Below, piece after piece: positions 31,311-39,343 of a stretch of 40,800 nt of DNA (position 1 is the stretch's first letter; each line of letters starts with the position of its first letter). The DNA comes from Desulfuromonadales bacterium (GTDB lineage Bacteria; Desulfobacterota; Desulfuromonadia; Desulfuromonadales; JAAXQG01), in assembly GCA_012974445.1 (NCBI GenBank), contig JAAXQG010000151.1:1-40800 (forward strand). Reading direction: 5' to 3'. The notes under the pieces were generated by a model, which made no database searches, was not told the DNA's origin, and saw only the letters and a list, made by a program, of their open reading frames with translations. Both the position numbers and the translations under genes were made by a program.

Positions 31311-31404
31311 TGCTCACACCTCACGAATCTGTTTATGAAGAGGCCAACCTGTGAAATCCGCTGAGCTACAGGCTAACAAAGAAATTCGATTTGAAAAGAA
31401 GTCG

Positions 31405-32013
31405 CTAAATGAATCCGCCCCAGCCCTGGAAAGAGAAGTACCCAAAGGCAATGGCCGAGGCGTAAGGAAATCTCTGCGTTTCGCCCCGAGGCTCTGGTCT
31501 GAAGAGGCCCGGATCACGGGTATATGCGAAAATCCGTAGATTTGAGAGCAATTTAAGGCTGCGCTTTCTAAGCTGAGGCACCAGGGCGCAGTGGAGCAAG
31601 GCGATGAGGCCACCGATCAGTGCAACATAGAGAAAGACATTGAAGATGGCAGCCGGGCCCAGGATCGCACCCATCGCAGCGAGAGCTTTTACGTCTCCCG
31701 CGCCCATTCCGCCCAGCAGGTAGGGGATGATAAGCAGGGAAAAACCGATACCGATCCCGCCGAGGGCATTTAAGAGGCCGGCAACTCCAGAGGAAGAAAG
31801 TCCAAGGTAAACGCCGGACAGGAGAAGGACCAGGGACGCGGGGTTGGGAATCCGTGTCAGGAAGGTGTCCGTTGCAACAATAAGGAAGAGGTAGCAGGAA
31901 CAGAACAGAACAGTCGTGTCCAAATTTGAAAAGGAAAGAAAAAGCAGAGAGAGGGACATGGATGCTGCTCCCATCACATAGCGCAAGAATTCTTCATCGC
32001 AAGACCATCCCAT
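31405..32013 (-). CDS. A24-family prepilin peptidase (TadV/CpaA)
   Basis: DTFLTRIPNPASLVLLLSG...YLLGGMGAGDVKALAAMGAILGP (GxGDVK motif); GGAGG SD. Confidence 0.92.
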   Translation of the reverse strand: MGWSCDEEFLRYVMGAASMSLSLLFLSFSNLDTTVLFCSCYLFLIVATDTFLTRIPNPASLVLLLSGVYLGLSSSGVAGLLNALGGIGIGFSLLIIPYLLGGMGAGDVKALAAMGAILGPAAIFNVFLYVALIGGLIALLHCALVPQLRKRSLKLLSNLRIFAYTRDPGLFRPEPRGETQRFPYASAIAFGYFSFQGWGGFI

Positions 32014-32094
32014 CTCTCTGCCTCCTGAATTGAAGAGCTAAACATTTTAGGTGTCAAATTTAACAGCCATAAAACTTAACGTTGATACAGACTG

Positions 32095-32277
32095 CTATGG
32101 CGTCGTCCCCGTTATTTTAGTGTTGACGGTCTCAAAGGCAGTATTGACTGTGCCTCCAAGAGTTTTTACTGCGACAACCATGACGGCGGCAATCAGGGCC
32201 ACCATGAGTCCGTACTCTACAGCTGTTGCTCCGCTTTCATCGGAGAGGAAATTTGCCAGCATTCTTTTCGTTTTCAT
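32095..32277 (-). CDS. flp: Flp/Fap-family type IVb pilin (copy 1)
   Basis: MKTKRMLANFLSDESGATAVEYGLMVALIAAVMVVAVKTLGGTVNTAFETVNTKITGTTP. Confidence 0.95.
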   Translation of the reverse strand: MKTKRMLANFLSDESGATAVEYGLMVALIAAVMVVAVKTLGGTVNTAFETVNTKITGTTP

Positions 32278-32438
32278 GATTTATTCCTCCTTATTGGGGA
32301 AGTCGGTTTGAAAACATCACATTCACAGGTTGCTTGAACTTAGGGTGGTCTGATTGCGTGACTGCTGCGAACTCCTAGCATCTGCCACCTCCTTTCTTGA
32401 ATACTTGAATCCCCTGGCCTGTTTTGGAAAAGCGGTAA

Positions 32439-32612
32439 CTACCAGGGTGCCTCTAAGACTTTGGCGAATAACAACACAACTTGGTCTCCCAAGCTCATCA
32501 CCACCGCTACAATAACCGCCGCCACAAGAGAGGCCATGATGGCATATTCGATCGCCGTGGCCCCTCGATCCTCTTTCAGAAACCGCTTGATAAAGTTGTC
32601 TCGAATAGTCAT
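32439..32612 (-). CDS. Second, divergent Flp/Fap-family pilin (57 aa)
   Basis: MTIRDNFIKRFLKEDRGATAIEYAIMASLVAAVIVAVVMSLGDQVVLLFAKVLEAPW* read on the minus strand; Flp G|ATAIEY cleavage motif. Missed by the ORF track for length. Confidence 0.9.
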   Translation of the reverse strand: MTIRDNFIKRFLKEDRGATAIEYAIMASLVAAVIVAVVMSLGDQVVLLFAKVLEAPW

Positions 32613-32752
32613 CTAAGTACCTAATTAAACCGAAAATTCTGTGCGGGTAATTTCGATGTTGGCTTTACTTCTATCGCTCATGTGGGGAATGTCAACGGGG
32701 ATAAATGTTGGAAGGGTAATTTGTTGAGTGTAATGGTCGGGCACAAAGGGAT

Positions 32753-32799
32753 TGTGGAAAAAAAGAAACGCCCCCTCCGGTGGAGCCGGAAGGGGCGTA
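32753..32799 (-). terminator. Terminator downstream of the ABC transporter operon
   Basis: Minus strand: ACGCCCC-TTCCGG-CTCCA-CCGGAGGGGGCGT hairpin followed by TTCTTTTTTTCC. Confidence 0.75.
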
Positions 32800-32831
32800 G
32801 ATGCGATGGAAACATATCTGGCGGGAAGGAC

Positions 32832-33566
32832 TCAGAGCACCTGATTCAGAAACAGCTTCGTCCGGTCTTCCTGGGGGTTGGTGAAGAAGTGCTCGGGCGT
32901 TCCCTCTTCAACAATTTTCCCCTGATCCATGAACAGAACGCGGTCGGCCACCTCGCGAGCAAACCCCATCTCGTGGGTGACCACGACCATGGTCATGCCT
33001 TCGGCGGCAAGTTGCTTCATGACGTCGAGCACCTCGCCGACCATCTCGGGATCCAGAGCGCTGGTGGGCTCGTCGAAGAGCATTACCTTAGGGTTCATGG
33101 CCAGAGCGCGGGCGATGGCCACGCGCTGCTGCTGACCTCCGGAGAGGCGGGAGGGATATTCATCCTCCTTAAATGCGAGACCGACCTTGTTGAGCAGGGC
33201 TCTGGCCTTTTGTTGCGCTTCGGAGCGTTTTCGGCCGTGGACGACCTGCTGGGCGAGGCAGAGATTCTCCAGCACCGTTTTGTGGGGGAAGAGGTTGAAC
33301 TGCTGAAAGACCATGCCGACTTCACGGCGAACCCTGTTGATATCGGTTCTGCGATCGGCAAGATTGAGACCATCGATGCAGATGCTGCCGCTCTCGAAGG
33401 ATTCCAGGCCGTTCATACAGCGCAGACAGGTGGATTTTCCCGACCCCGAGGGACCGATGATCACGACCACTTCGCCTTTGCTGATCTCCAGGCTGACATC
33501 ATCCACGGCGCGCACGATCTGTCCGCGACCCTGAAAGGTTTTAACGACATTTTCGACCTTAATCAC
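32832..33566 (-). CDS. Polar amino acid ABC transporter ATP-binding protein
   Basis: [34 protein letters not shown]...[67 protein letters not shown]; GlnQ-like. Confidence 0.96.
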   Translation of the reverse strand: MIKVENVVKTFQGRGQIVRAVDDVSLEISKGEVVVIIGPSGSGKSTCLRCMNGLESFESGSICIDGLNLADRRTDINRVRREVGMVFQQFNLFPHKTVLENLCLAQQVVHGRKRSEAQQKARALLNKVGLAFKEDEYPSRLSGGQQQRVAIARALAMNPKVMLFDEPTSALDPEMVGEVLDVMKQLAAEGMTMVVVTHEMGFAREVADRVLFMDQGKIVEEGTPEHFFTNPQEDRTKLFLNQVL

Positions 33567-34518
33567 TGACTGCGAACCTCCTCTCCATCCAGAAAATAAT
33601 CTGCGACAGCAGGGATGTAAGAATCAGGTACATAGCCGCCACGGTGAACCAGACCTCGAAGGTGGCGAAGGTCGAGGTGATAACCTCGCGGCCGCCTTTG
33701 GTCAGGTCGGTGATGGCGATGACCGACACCAGGGACGAATCCTTGATCAGGCTGATAAACTGCCCGGCCAGGGGGGGGAGGGTGCGCTTGATGGCCTGGG
33801 GCAGGATGATATTCTTCATCGCCTGAGGCACGGTCATCCCCAGAGAGCGGGCCGCTTCCATCTGTCCGCGGGGCACGGACTGGATCCCGGCGCGGATGAT
33901 CTCGGCCACATAGGCGCCGGAGAAGATGGCCAGGGCGCCGATACCGGCCACGTGGCGATTCAGGTCGAAGACCGTGCCAAGGAAGAAATAGAAGATGAAG
34001 ATCTGGACCAGCAGCGGAGTGCCCCGGATCAGTTCGACATAGAGGATCGCCAGGTGCCGTACGCAGTAGTTGCTGGAAATCCGGCACAGACCGATCACCA
34101 GTCCCAGCGCCATGCCGATGATACCGGAGAAAAAGCTGATCCAGAGGGTAACCCCGAGGCCTTGAAGCAGGGGGCCGAAGCGCCACTCACTGATGGAGCC
34201 GAGGTAGTCCCCCTCGAAGAGTTCGTCGCCTTCACTGACTTCCAGCGTTTTGGTATCGACGCTGATCTCCAGAGTCTCTCCCGTGTCGCTCTCCAACGTC
34301 AGCAGAGCCGATTTATCAGCCTCGACGATCTTGTGCACACGGCCGTCGAAGGGGATCGGCTGGAGTGTTTCGCTCTGGTAGATAAAATACTGGGGGACCC
34401 GTTGCCAGCGCCAGGTGTAGTCGATTTGTTTGGTGGCGCCCCATATACCAGCCGCCATCATCAGGATGATGGCGGCCAGCAGAAGTTTCCAGGGCCAAAG
34501 GGCTTTTTGAGACTGCAC
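33559..34518 (-). CDS. Amino acid ABC transporter permease with N-terminal extracytoplasmic extension
   Basis: HisM/GlnP-type core [29 protein letters not shown]...[17 protein letters not shown]...[30 protein letters not shown] after an extra TM and ~90-aa region. Confidence 0.94.
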   Translation of the reverse strand: MQSQKALWPWKLLLAAIILMMAAGIWGATKQIDYTWRWQRVPQYFIYQSETLQPIPFDGRVHKIVEADKSALLTLESDTGETLEISVDTKTLEVSEGDELFEGDYLGSISEWRFGPLLQGLGVTLWISFFSGIIGMALGLVIGLCRISSNYCVRHLAILYVELIRGTPLLVQIFIFYFFLGTVFDLNRHVAGIGALAIFSGAYVAEIIRAGIQSVPRGQMEAARSLGMTVPQAMKNIILPQAIKRTLPPLAGQFISLIKDSSLVSVIAITDLTKGGREVITSTFATFEVWFTVAAMYLILTSLLSQIIFWMERRFAVSD

Positions 34519-34543
34519 GATGATAAAAACTCCTGGTTCAGGC

Positions 34544-35341
34544 TTACTGCAGCTGCTTCATCCAGGAATCGCTCAGGAACCACTTTTTGTAGATCTTGTC
34601 GTAGGTCCCATCGTTTTTGGTCTGATTCAGGAAGTGATTCAGCCAGTTGATCAGGTCGGCATTGCCGCGACGGACTCCCCAGGAGATCGGCTCGTAGGTG
34701 AAGGGTTCGTCCAAAAAGACGAGTTTCCCCTCGCCGCGCTGGGCAAAGGCGATGGCATTGTAGGGCAGGTCGTAGATGAAGGCGTCAGCCTTGCCGTTGG
34801 TCAGCTCCATGATGCCTTCCTGCTCGGTCTCGAAGCTGATGTAGGTCGCCTTGGGAATCATGCGCTTGGTGGCCTGCTCTCCGGTGGTGCCCAGCTTGGA
34901 GATGACCTTGTATTTGGGGTCGTTGAGGTCTTTGTAGGACTTGATCTCTCCTGCCAGTTCCTTGCGCAGCAGGATGGTCTGACCGATGACGACATAGGGA
35001 TCGGCAAAGCTGAGCTGGAGGTTGCGCCCCTGGGTCAGGGTCATGCCGCTCATGATGATGTCGAATTTTCCGGTGAGCAGCGAGGGGATGATACCGTCCC
35101 ATGCGGTGCTCACCAGTTCCAGCTTCACGCCCATGGCCTTGGCCATGCGCTTGGCCATGTCTGCGTCGAAGCCGACGATATCTCCCCGCTTGTTTGTGAG
35201 CTCGAAGGGCATGTATCCGGGCTCCATGCCGACGCGCAGGGTGCCGCGTTTGAGAATATCGTCCAGGGTGTCAGCCAGGGCGCTGCCGGCGCTGAACGTC
35301 AGACAGCACAGAGTCAGGATAAGTGCGAGAATCTTCTTCAT
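34544..35341 (-). CDS. Amino acid ABC transporter substrate-binding protein
   Basis: Signal peptide; LDDILKRGTLRVGMEPGYMPFELTNKRGDIVGFDADMAKRMAKAMGVKLELVSTAWDGIIPSLLTGKFDIIMSGMTLT; SBP family 3. Confidence 0.96.
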   Translation of the reverse strand: MKKILALILTLCCLTFSAGSALADTLDDILKRGTLRVGMEPGYMPFELTNKRGDIVGFDADMAKRMAKAMGVKLELVSTAWDGIIPSLLTGKFDIIMSGMTLTQGRNLQLSFADPYVVIGQTILLRKELAGEIKSYKDLNDPKYKVISKLGTTGEQATKRMIPKATYISFETEQEGIMELTNGKADAFIYDLPYNAIAFAQRGEGKLVFLDEPFTYEPISWGVRRGNADLINWLNHFLNQTKNDGTYDKIYKKWFLSDSWMKQLQ

Positions 35342-35398
35342 GTGTTTCCTCCTGTGATCGAGATGATAAAAAGGGGACTAATGCCCCAAAAGATGCTT

Positions 35399-35566
35399 TC
35401 AGTAGGATTTGCCTTCGTCGAGCAGCTCTTCGATGACCATGGTCGAATCGCATTGGGAGCAGCGGGGGAAATCATCGATAAATCCCTCGGAGGGCAGGTA
35501 GATAATTTCTGTGTGCCGGCACCTGGGACAGACGATCTGTATCGGTTCTTTTCTGTCCTGAGCCAT
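35399..35566 (-). CDS. Small zinc-ribbon protein
   Basis: MAQDRKEPIQIVCPRCRHTEIIYLPSEGFIDDFPRCSQCDSTMVIEELLDEGKSY; CPRC...CSQC pairs. ORF-track start (35623) may be upstream of the true start. Confidence 0.65.
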   Translation of the reverse strand: MAQDRKEPIQIVCPRCRHTEIIYLPSEGFIDDFPRCSQCDSTMVIEELLDEGKSY

Positions 35567-35652
35567 CTTGACCTCGCAAGTTCCGCTGAATGGAATAGTG
35601 GTTTGGTTTCGCAAAAAAGACATATATCACAGCACTTTGGTAAGGCCAAAGA

Positions 35653-35678
35653 GAAAAAAGCCTCTTGCCGAAGGCTGG
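35653..35678 (-). terminator. Probable terminator after pfkA
   Basis: Minus strand AGCCTT-CGGC-AAGAGGCT then TTTTTT; imperfect stem. Confidence 0.5.
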
Positions 35679-35741
35679 GAAGTGCCTCCCCGCCCTCGGG
35701 CCGGTTCAGTGCGAACGGAGTCAGGCGGGGGGGGGCATTTC

Positions 35742-36704
35742 CTAGATTCCGAGAGTTTCTCCAAGTCGAATCAATTTGAAATCGATGGGCCTGGTTCCCG
35801 ATGTGGTGACTTTTTCAAGGTCGGTGAGCTGGAGGCTGGAGCAGGACAGCCCCACCATTTTACCCGATTGTCCTTCGAGCAGGGCTTCCACGGCGGCAAC
35901 TCCGAAGCGGGCTGCGAGGATACGGTCGAAGGCCGAAGGGGCTCCCCCGCGCTGGTAGTGTCCCAGAACCATAATTCGGGTTTCGAAGCCTATACAATCC
36001 TTGATCTGCTCGGCCAGATCCTGGGCCAGAGCGGCGCCTTCGGCAACCATGATGATTGAATTATCCCGCCCTTCGCTGTAGCGGGCCCGAAGAAGGCGAC
36101 AGATTTTGTCGATATCATAGGGCGTCTCGGGAATGATGGCGAATTCGGCGCCGCAGGCCACGGCCGCCGCCATGGCAAGGTAGCCGCAGTTGCGCCCCAT
36201 GGTTTCCACGACGAAGGCCCGGTCGTGGGAAGAGGCCGTATCACGAAGGCAGTCTACGGCGTAGAGGATGTTGTTCAGGGCGGTGTCTACTCCCAGGGAC
36301 ATGTCGGTAAAGGGGATGTCGTTGTCGATGGAGGCCGGAATGCCTATGGTGGGGATTCCTCTCAGATGCATGCTTCTGGCCCCTTTCAGGGAGCCATCTC
36401 CGCCGATAACCACCAGTCCTTCAACCCCCAGATCCCGAAGCTTCTGCGCAGCACGGGCCTGCCCGGCTTCTTCGTAGAGCTCTTTGCAGCGGGCGCTTTG
36501 GAGGAAGGTCCCGCCGCGTTGAAGAATTCCGCTGACCGATCGGGTCGTAAGTTCTTCCATATGGTCGTGGAGCAGGCCTGAGAAGCCTTTCTGGATACCC
36601 AGAACTCCCATGCCCCGGGATAGGGCGGCGCGCACCACTGCTCTGACTGCTGCATTCATCCCCGAACAGTCTCCCCCGCTGGTCAGGACTGCGATTTTGT
36701 TCAT
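35742..36704 (-). CDS. pfkA: ATP-dependent 6-phosphofructokinase
   Basis: MNKIAVLTSGGDCSGMNAAVRAVVRAALSRGMGVLGIQKGF...LVVIGGDGSLKGARSMHLRGIPTIGIPASIDNDIPFTDMSLGVDTALN; start placed at ATG 36704. Confidence 0.95.
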   Translation of the reverse strand: MNKIAVLTSGGDCSGMNAAVRAVVRAALSRGMGVLGIQKGFSGLLHDHMEELTTRSVSGILQRGGTFLQSARCKELYEEAGQARAAQKLRDLGVEGLVVIGGDGSLKGARSMHLRGIPTIGIPASIDNDIPFTDMSLGVDTALNNILYAVDCLRDTASSHDRAFVVETMGRNCGYLAMAAAVACGAEFAIIPETPYDIDKICRLLRARYSEGRDNSIIMVAEGAALAQDLAEQIKDCIGFETRIMVLGHYQRGGAPSAFDRILAARFGVAAVEALLEGQSGKMVGLSCSSLQLTDLEKVTTSGTRPIDFKLIRLGETLGI

Positions 36705-36782
36705 GGATTCCCCTCCTGAATGGATTCCCTGAATGGAATATCCACTGTGAAATGTTATATTAACCAGCCCCAGATTCCAAAG

Positions 36783-36803
36783 TATTACGGTTATACTGTA
36801 ATA
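36783..36803. promoter_or_regulatory. Candidate operator palindrome between divergent pfkA and lon
   Basis: TATTACGGTTATACTGTAATA matches its reverse complement as TATTACnGTnnnACnGTAATA. Confidence 0.5.
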
Positions 36804-36914
36804 ATATAGTCCATGCGGTCGGTCAATCATGCGTCGGATTTAAATCTTATCTTATCCATTGAATGTTTTTTGCTGCTTACCCGAGCGTTACGTAGACATG
36901 CAAGGGAGTCTTTG

Positions 36915-39293
36915 ATGCCAGATAATCAAGTATTCGCACCTTCGGTGCTGCCGATTTTTCCCATGCGGGAGCAGGTGGTTTTTCCTTTTATGCTTTTTCC
37001 GCTGGTGATTCGCCCAGAGGGAATGGTGGTGATCGAAGAGGCCCTAAAGGGGAAGGGGCTCTTGGGGCTGGTCTGTTGCGCCACTCCTGGCGAGATGTGC
37101 CGGGTCGAGGATTTCTTCCGGGTGGGCACCCTTTGTCGCATCACCAACGTTGAACGCCAGTCCGACGGCAGCGGCAAGGTTACCGTGGAGGGCCTGCGCA
37201 GGATGCGCATTGTTTCTACAACCCAGCTTACTCCATACATCCTGGCAGTGGTGGAGGTTGTCGAAGAGCATGAACACCGGGGAGCCGTTTCCGAGGCCCT
37301 GATGCACAGTGTGCATTCCATGCTTTCGGTGGCCCGGGAGCATGGTCGTACCCTGCCCGAAGATGTGGTCGAGATGATCGGCCGAATTCGCGACCCCGGT
37401 CGTTTGGCCGATCTGGTCACCGTCTATCTGTCTCTTGATATGAAAGCCCAGCAGGAACTCCTTGAAACCTATGATTCCGAGGAGCGGCTCAAGCGGGTCT
37501 ACCTGCATCTTGCCACCGAGGTGCAGAAGGCCTCTTCCCGGAAAATCTCTCAAGGGGATGCAACATTGAGCCTCAGAGGGCAAAAGGAAGCGGTGCTTCG
37601 CGATCATATGAAGAAAATCGATGAAGACCTAACCGGTGACGATCCCCGAGCTACTGAAATTAAGGAGTTGCGCCAGAAGATTCTAAGTGTTGATTTTGCC
37701 CAGGAGGTTCGAAGCATTGCCCTCAAGGAGTTGGGGAGGCTGGAGCGACTCAACACGGCTTCTCCCGAATATGCGGTTCTTCGGACTTATCTGGAATATC
37801 TCGTTGCCATGCCCTGGGGCAAGGGAACCATCGATAACCTGGATATCGATGCCGCGCAGATCATCCTGGATGAAGATCATCATGGGCTCCATGAGGTCAA
37901 GCAGCGCATTCTCGAGTTTCTCGCCGTACGTGCTCTGAAATCCAGCAGTAAGGGGCCCATACTCTGTTTTGTTGGGCCTCCGGGGGTAGGCAAGACCTCT
38001 TTGGGGCGCTCTATCGCAAGGGCGCTGGGGCGCAAGTATATCCGCATGGCGCTGGGGGGCATGAAGGATGAGGCTGAGGTTCGAGGTCATCGGCGAACCT
38101 ATGTCGGTGCCATGCCCGGACGTCTGGTGCAGGCGATCAGTCGCTCCGAGGTGAACAATCCCCTGATCATGCTTGATGAGATCGATAAAATCGGGCAGGA
38201 TTTTCGAGGAGACCCCGCTTCGGCCCTGCTGGAAGTTCTGGATCCCGAGCAGAACAGCAGCTTTACGGACCATTATCTTGATGTGCCCCTGGACCTGTCC
38301 AAAGTCCTGTTTATCTGCACAGCCAATCAGCTCGACCCCATTCCGGGGGCTCTTCGTGATCGCATGGAGGTGATCATGCTGTCGGGGTACAGTGAGGAGG
38401 AGAAGGAGCAGATCGCCTTTCGCTATCTCATCGCCAAAGAGATGGAGGAAAACGGCCTAGCGAATTATCCTCTTGAGTTCAGCCGCGAAGCTGTGCGCAA
38501 AATCATCCGGGACTACACCCGTGAGGCCGGTGTTCGAAATCTCGAGCGCAAGATTGCCTCTATCTGCCGCAAGGTGGCCCGGGAGATCGCCCAGGGGCAT
38601 CCGCCACATATCGATATCGATGAGCGTTCAGTGGAAGAGATGCTGGGTCCCAAGACTTTCTTCTCCGAGGTAACCGGGGAGAAGGACCTTGTCGGGGTTG
38701 TGACTGGACTTGCCTGGACCGAGGCCGGGGGGGACATTCTCTTTATCGAGGCCTCGCGCATGAGTGGCAGCAAGCAGCTCACCATTACGGGGCATCTCGG
38801 CGAGGTGATGCAGGAGTCGGTCAAGGCGGCTCTGTCTTACGTGCGTTCTCACGCTGAACAGTATGGTATTGAATCGGATTTCTTTGATCGAAGCGATCTC
38901 CATGTGCATGTTCCCGCCGGCGCCATCCCTAAGGACGGTCCTTCGGCCGGAGTGGCCATCGCCACGGCACTGATCTCTCTGCTGACCGGTCGCCCGGTGC
39001 GACGGAGCTTGGCCATGACCGGCGAGTTGACCCTCACGGGGCAGGTTTTGCCCATCGGCGGAGTGCGGGAAAAAGTCCTGGCAGCTCGTCGTGCGGGCGT
39101 TCGATCGGTGGTCCTGCCCGAACGCAACCGCGAGAGTCTCAAGGAAGTTGAGCCTGATCTGCTGAAGGAGTTGCAGATCGATTATGCCGATGAAATGTCT
39201 CAGGTTATTGCACTGGCTCTGCGTCCAAAGGTTCTTTGCACCACGGGAAGCTCCGAAAGTGGCAGTTGTATCTCGGTTGGCCCCTTAGGCTGA
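36915..39293 (+). CDS. lon: ATP-dependent endopeptidase Lon
   Basis: LPIFPMREQVVFPFMLFPLVI...GPPGVGKTSLGRSIARALGRKYIRMALGGMKDEAEVRGHRRTYVGAMPGRLVQ...PKDGPSAGVAIATALISLLTGRPVRRSLAMTGELTLTGQVLPIGGVREKVLAARRAG (catalytic PKDGPSAG). Confidence 0.96.
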   Translation: MPDNQVFAPSVLPIFPMREQVVFPFMLFPLVIRPEGMVVIEEALKGKGLLGLVCCATPGEMCRVEDFFRVGTLCRITNVERQSDGSGKVTVEGLRRMRIVSTTQLTPYILAVVEVVEEHEHRGAVSEALMHSVHSMLSVAREHGRTLPEDVVEMIGRIRDPGRLADLVTVYLSLDMKAQQELLETYDSEERLKRVYLHLATEVQKASSRKISQGDATLSLRGQKEAVLRDHMKKIDEDLTGDDPRATEIKELRQKILSVDFAQEVRSIALKELGRLERLNTASPEYAVLRTYLEYLVAMPWGKGTIDNLDIDAAQIILDEDHHGLHEVKQRILEFLAVRALKSSSKGPILCFVGPPGVGKTSLGRSIARALGRKYIRMALGGMKDEAEVRGHRRTYVGAMPGRLVQAISRSEVNNPLIMLDEIDKIGQDFRGDPASALLEVLDPEQNSSFTDHYLDVPLDLSKVLFICTANQLDPIPGALRDRMEVIMLSGYSEEEKEQIAFRYLIAKEMEENGLANYPLEFSREAVRKIIRDYTREAGVRNLERKIASICRKVAREIAQGHPPHIDIDERSVEEMLGPKTFFSEVTGEKDLVGVVTGLAWTEAGGDILFIEASRMSGSKQLTITGHLGEVMQESVKAALSYVRSHAEQYGIESDFFDRSDLHVHVPAGAIPKDGPSAGVAIATALISLLTGRPVRRSLAMTGELTLTGQVLPIGGVREKVLAARRAGVRSVVLPERNRESLKEVEPDLLKELQIDYADEMSQVIALALRPKVLCTTGSSESGSCISVGPLG

Positions 39294-39343
39294 GATTTTT
39301 TCGCTTCGGCGTGAATTTAATTTTATTACTGGAGGTATCCCCT

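Noticed and set aside
31314-31613. 99-aa minus-strand ORF
   Set aside because: Overlaps the prepilin peptidase gene in another frame; no recognisable motif.
32668-32695. TTGACA (minus strand, 32690-32695) considered as a promoter for the tad operon
   Set aside because: The -35 is perfect but no convincing -10 lies at proper spacing (only ATAGAA/TAGAAG-like), so not listed as a feature.
32682-33569. 295-aa plus-strand ORF
   Set aside because: Antisense to the ABC ATPase gene.
34520-35779. 419-aa plus-strand ORF
   Set aside because: Antisense to the substrate-binding protein and zinc-ribbon genes; no coherent domain.
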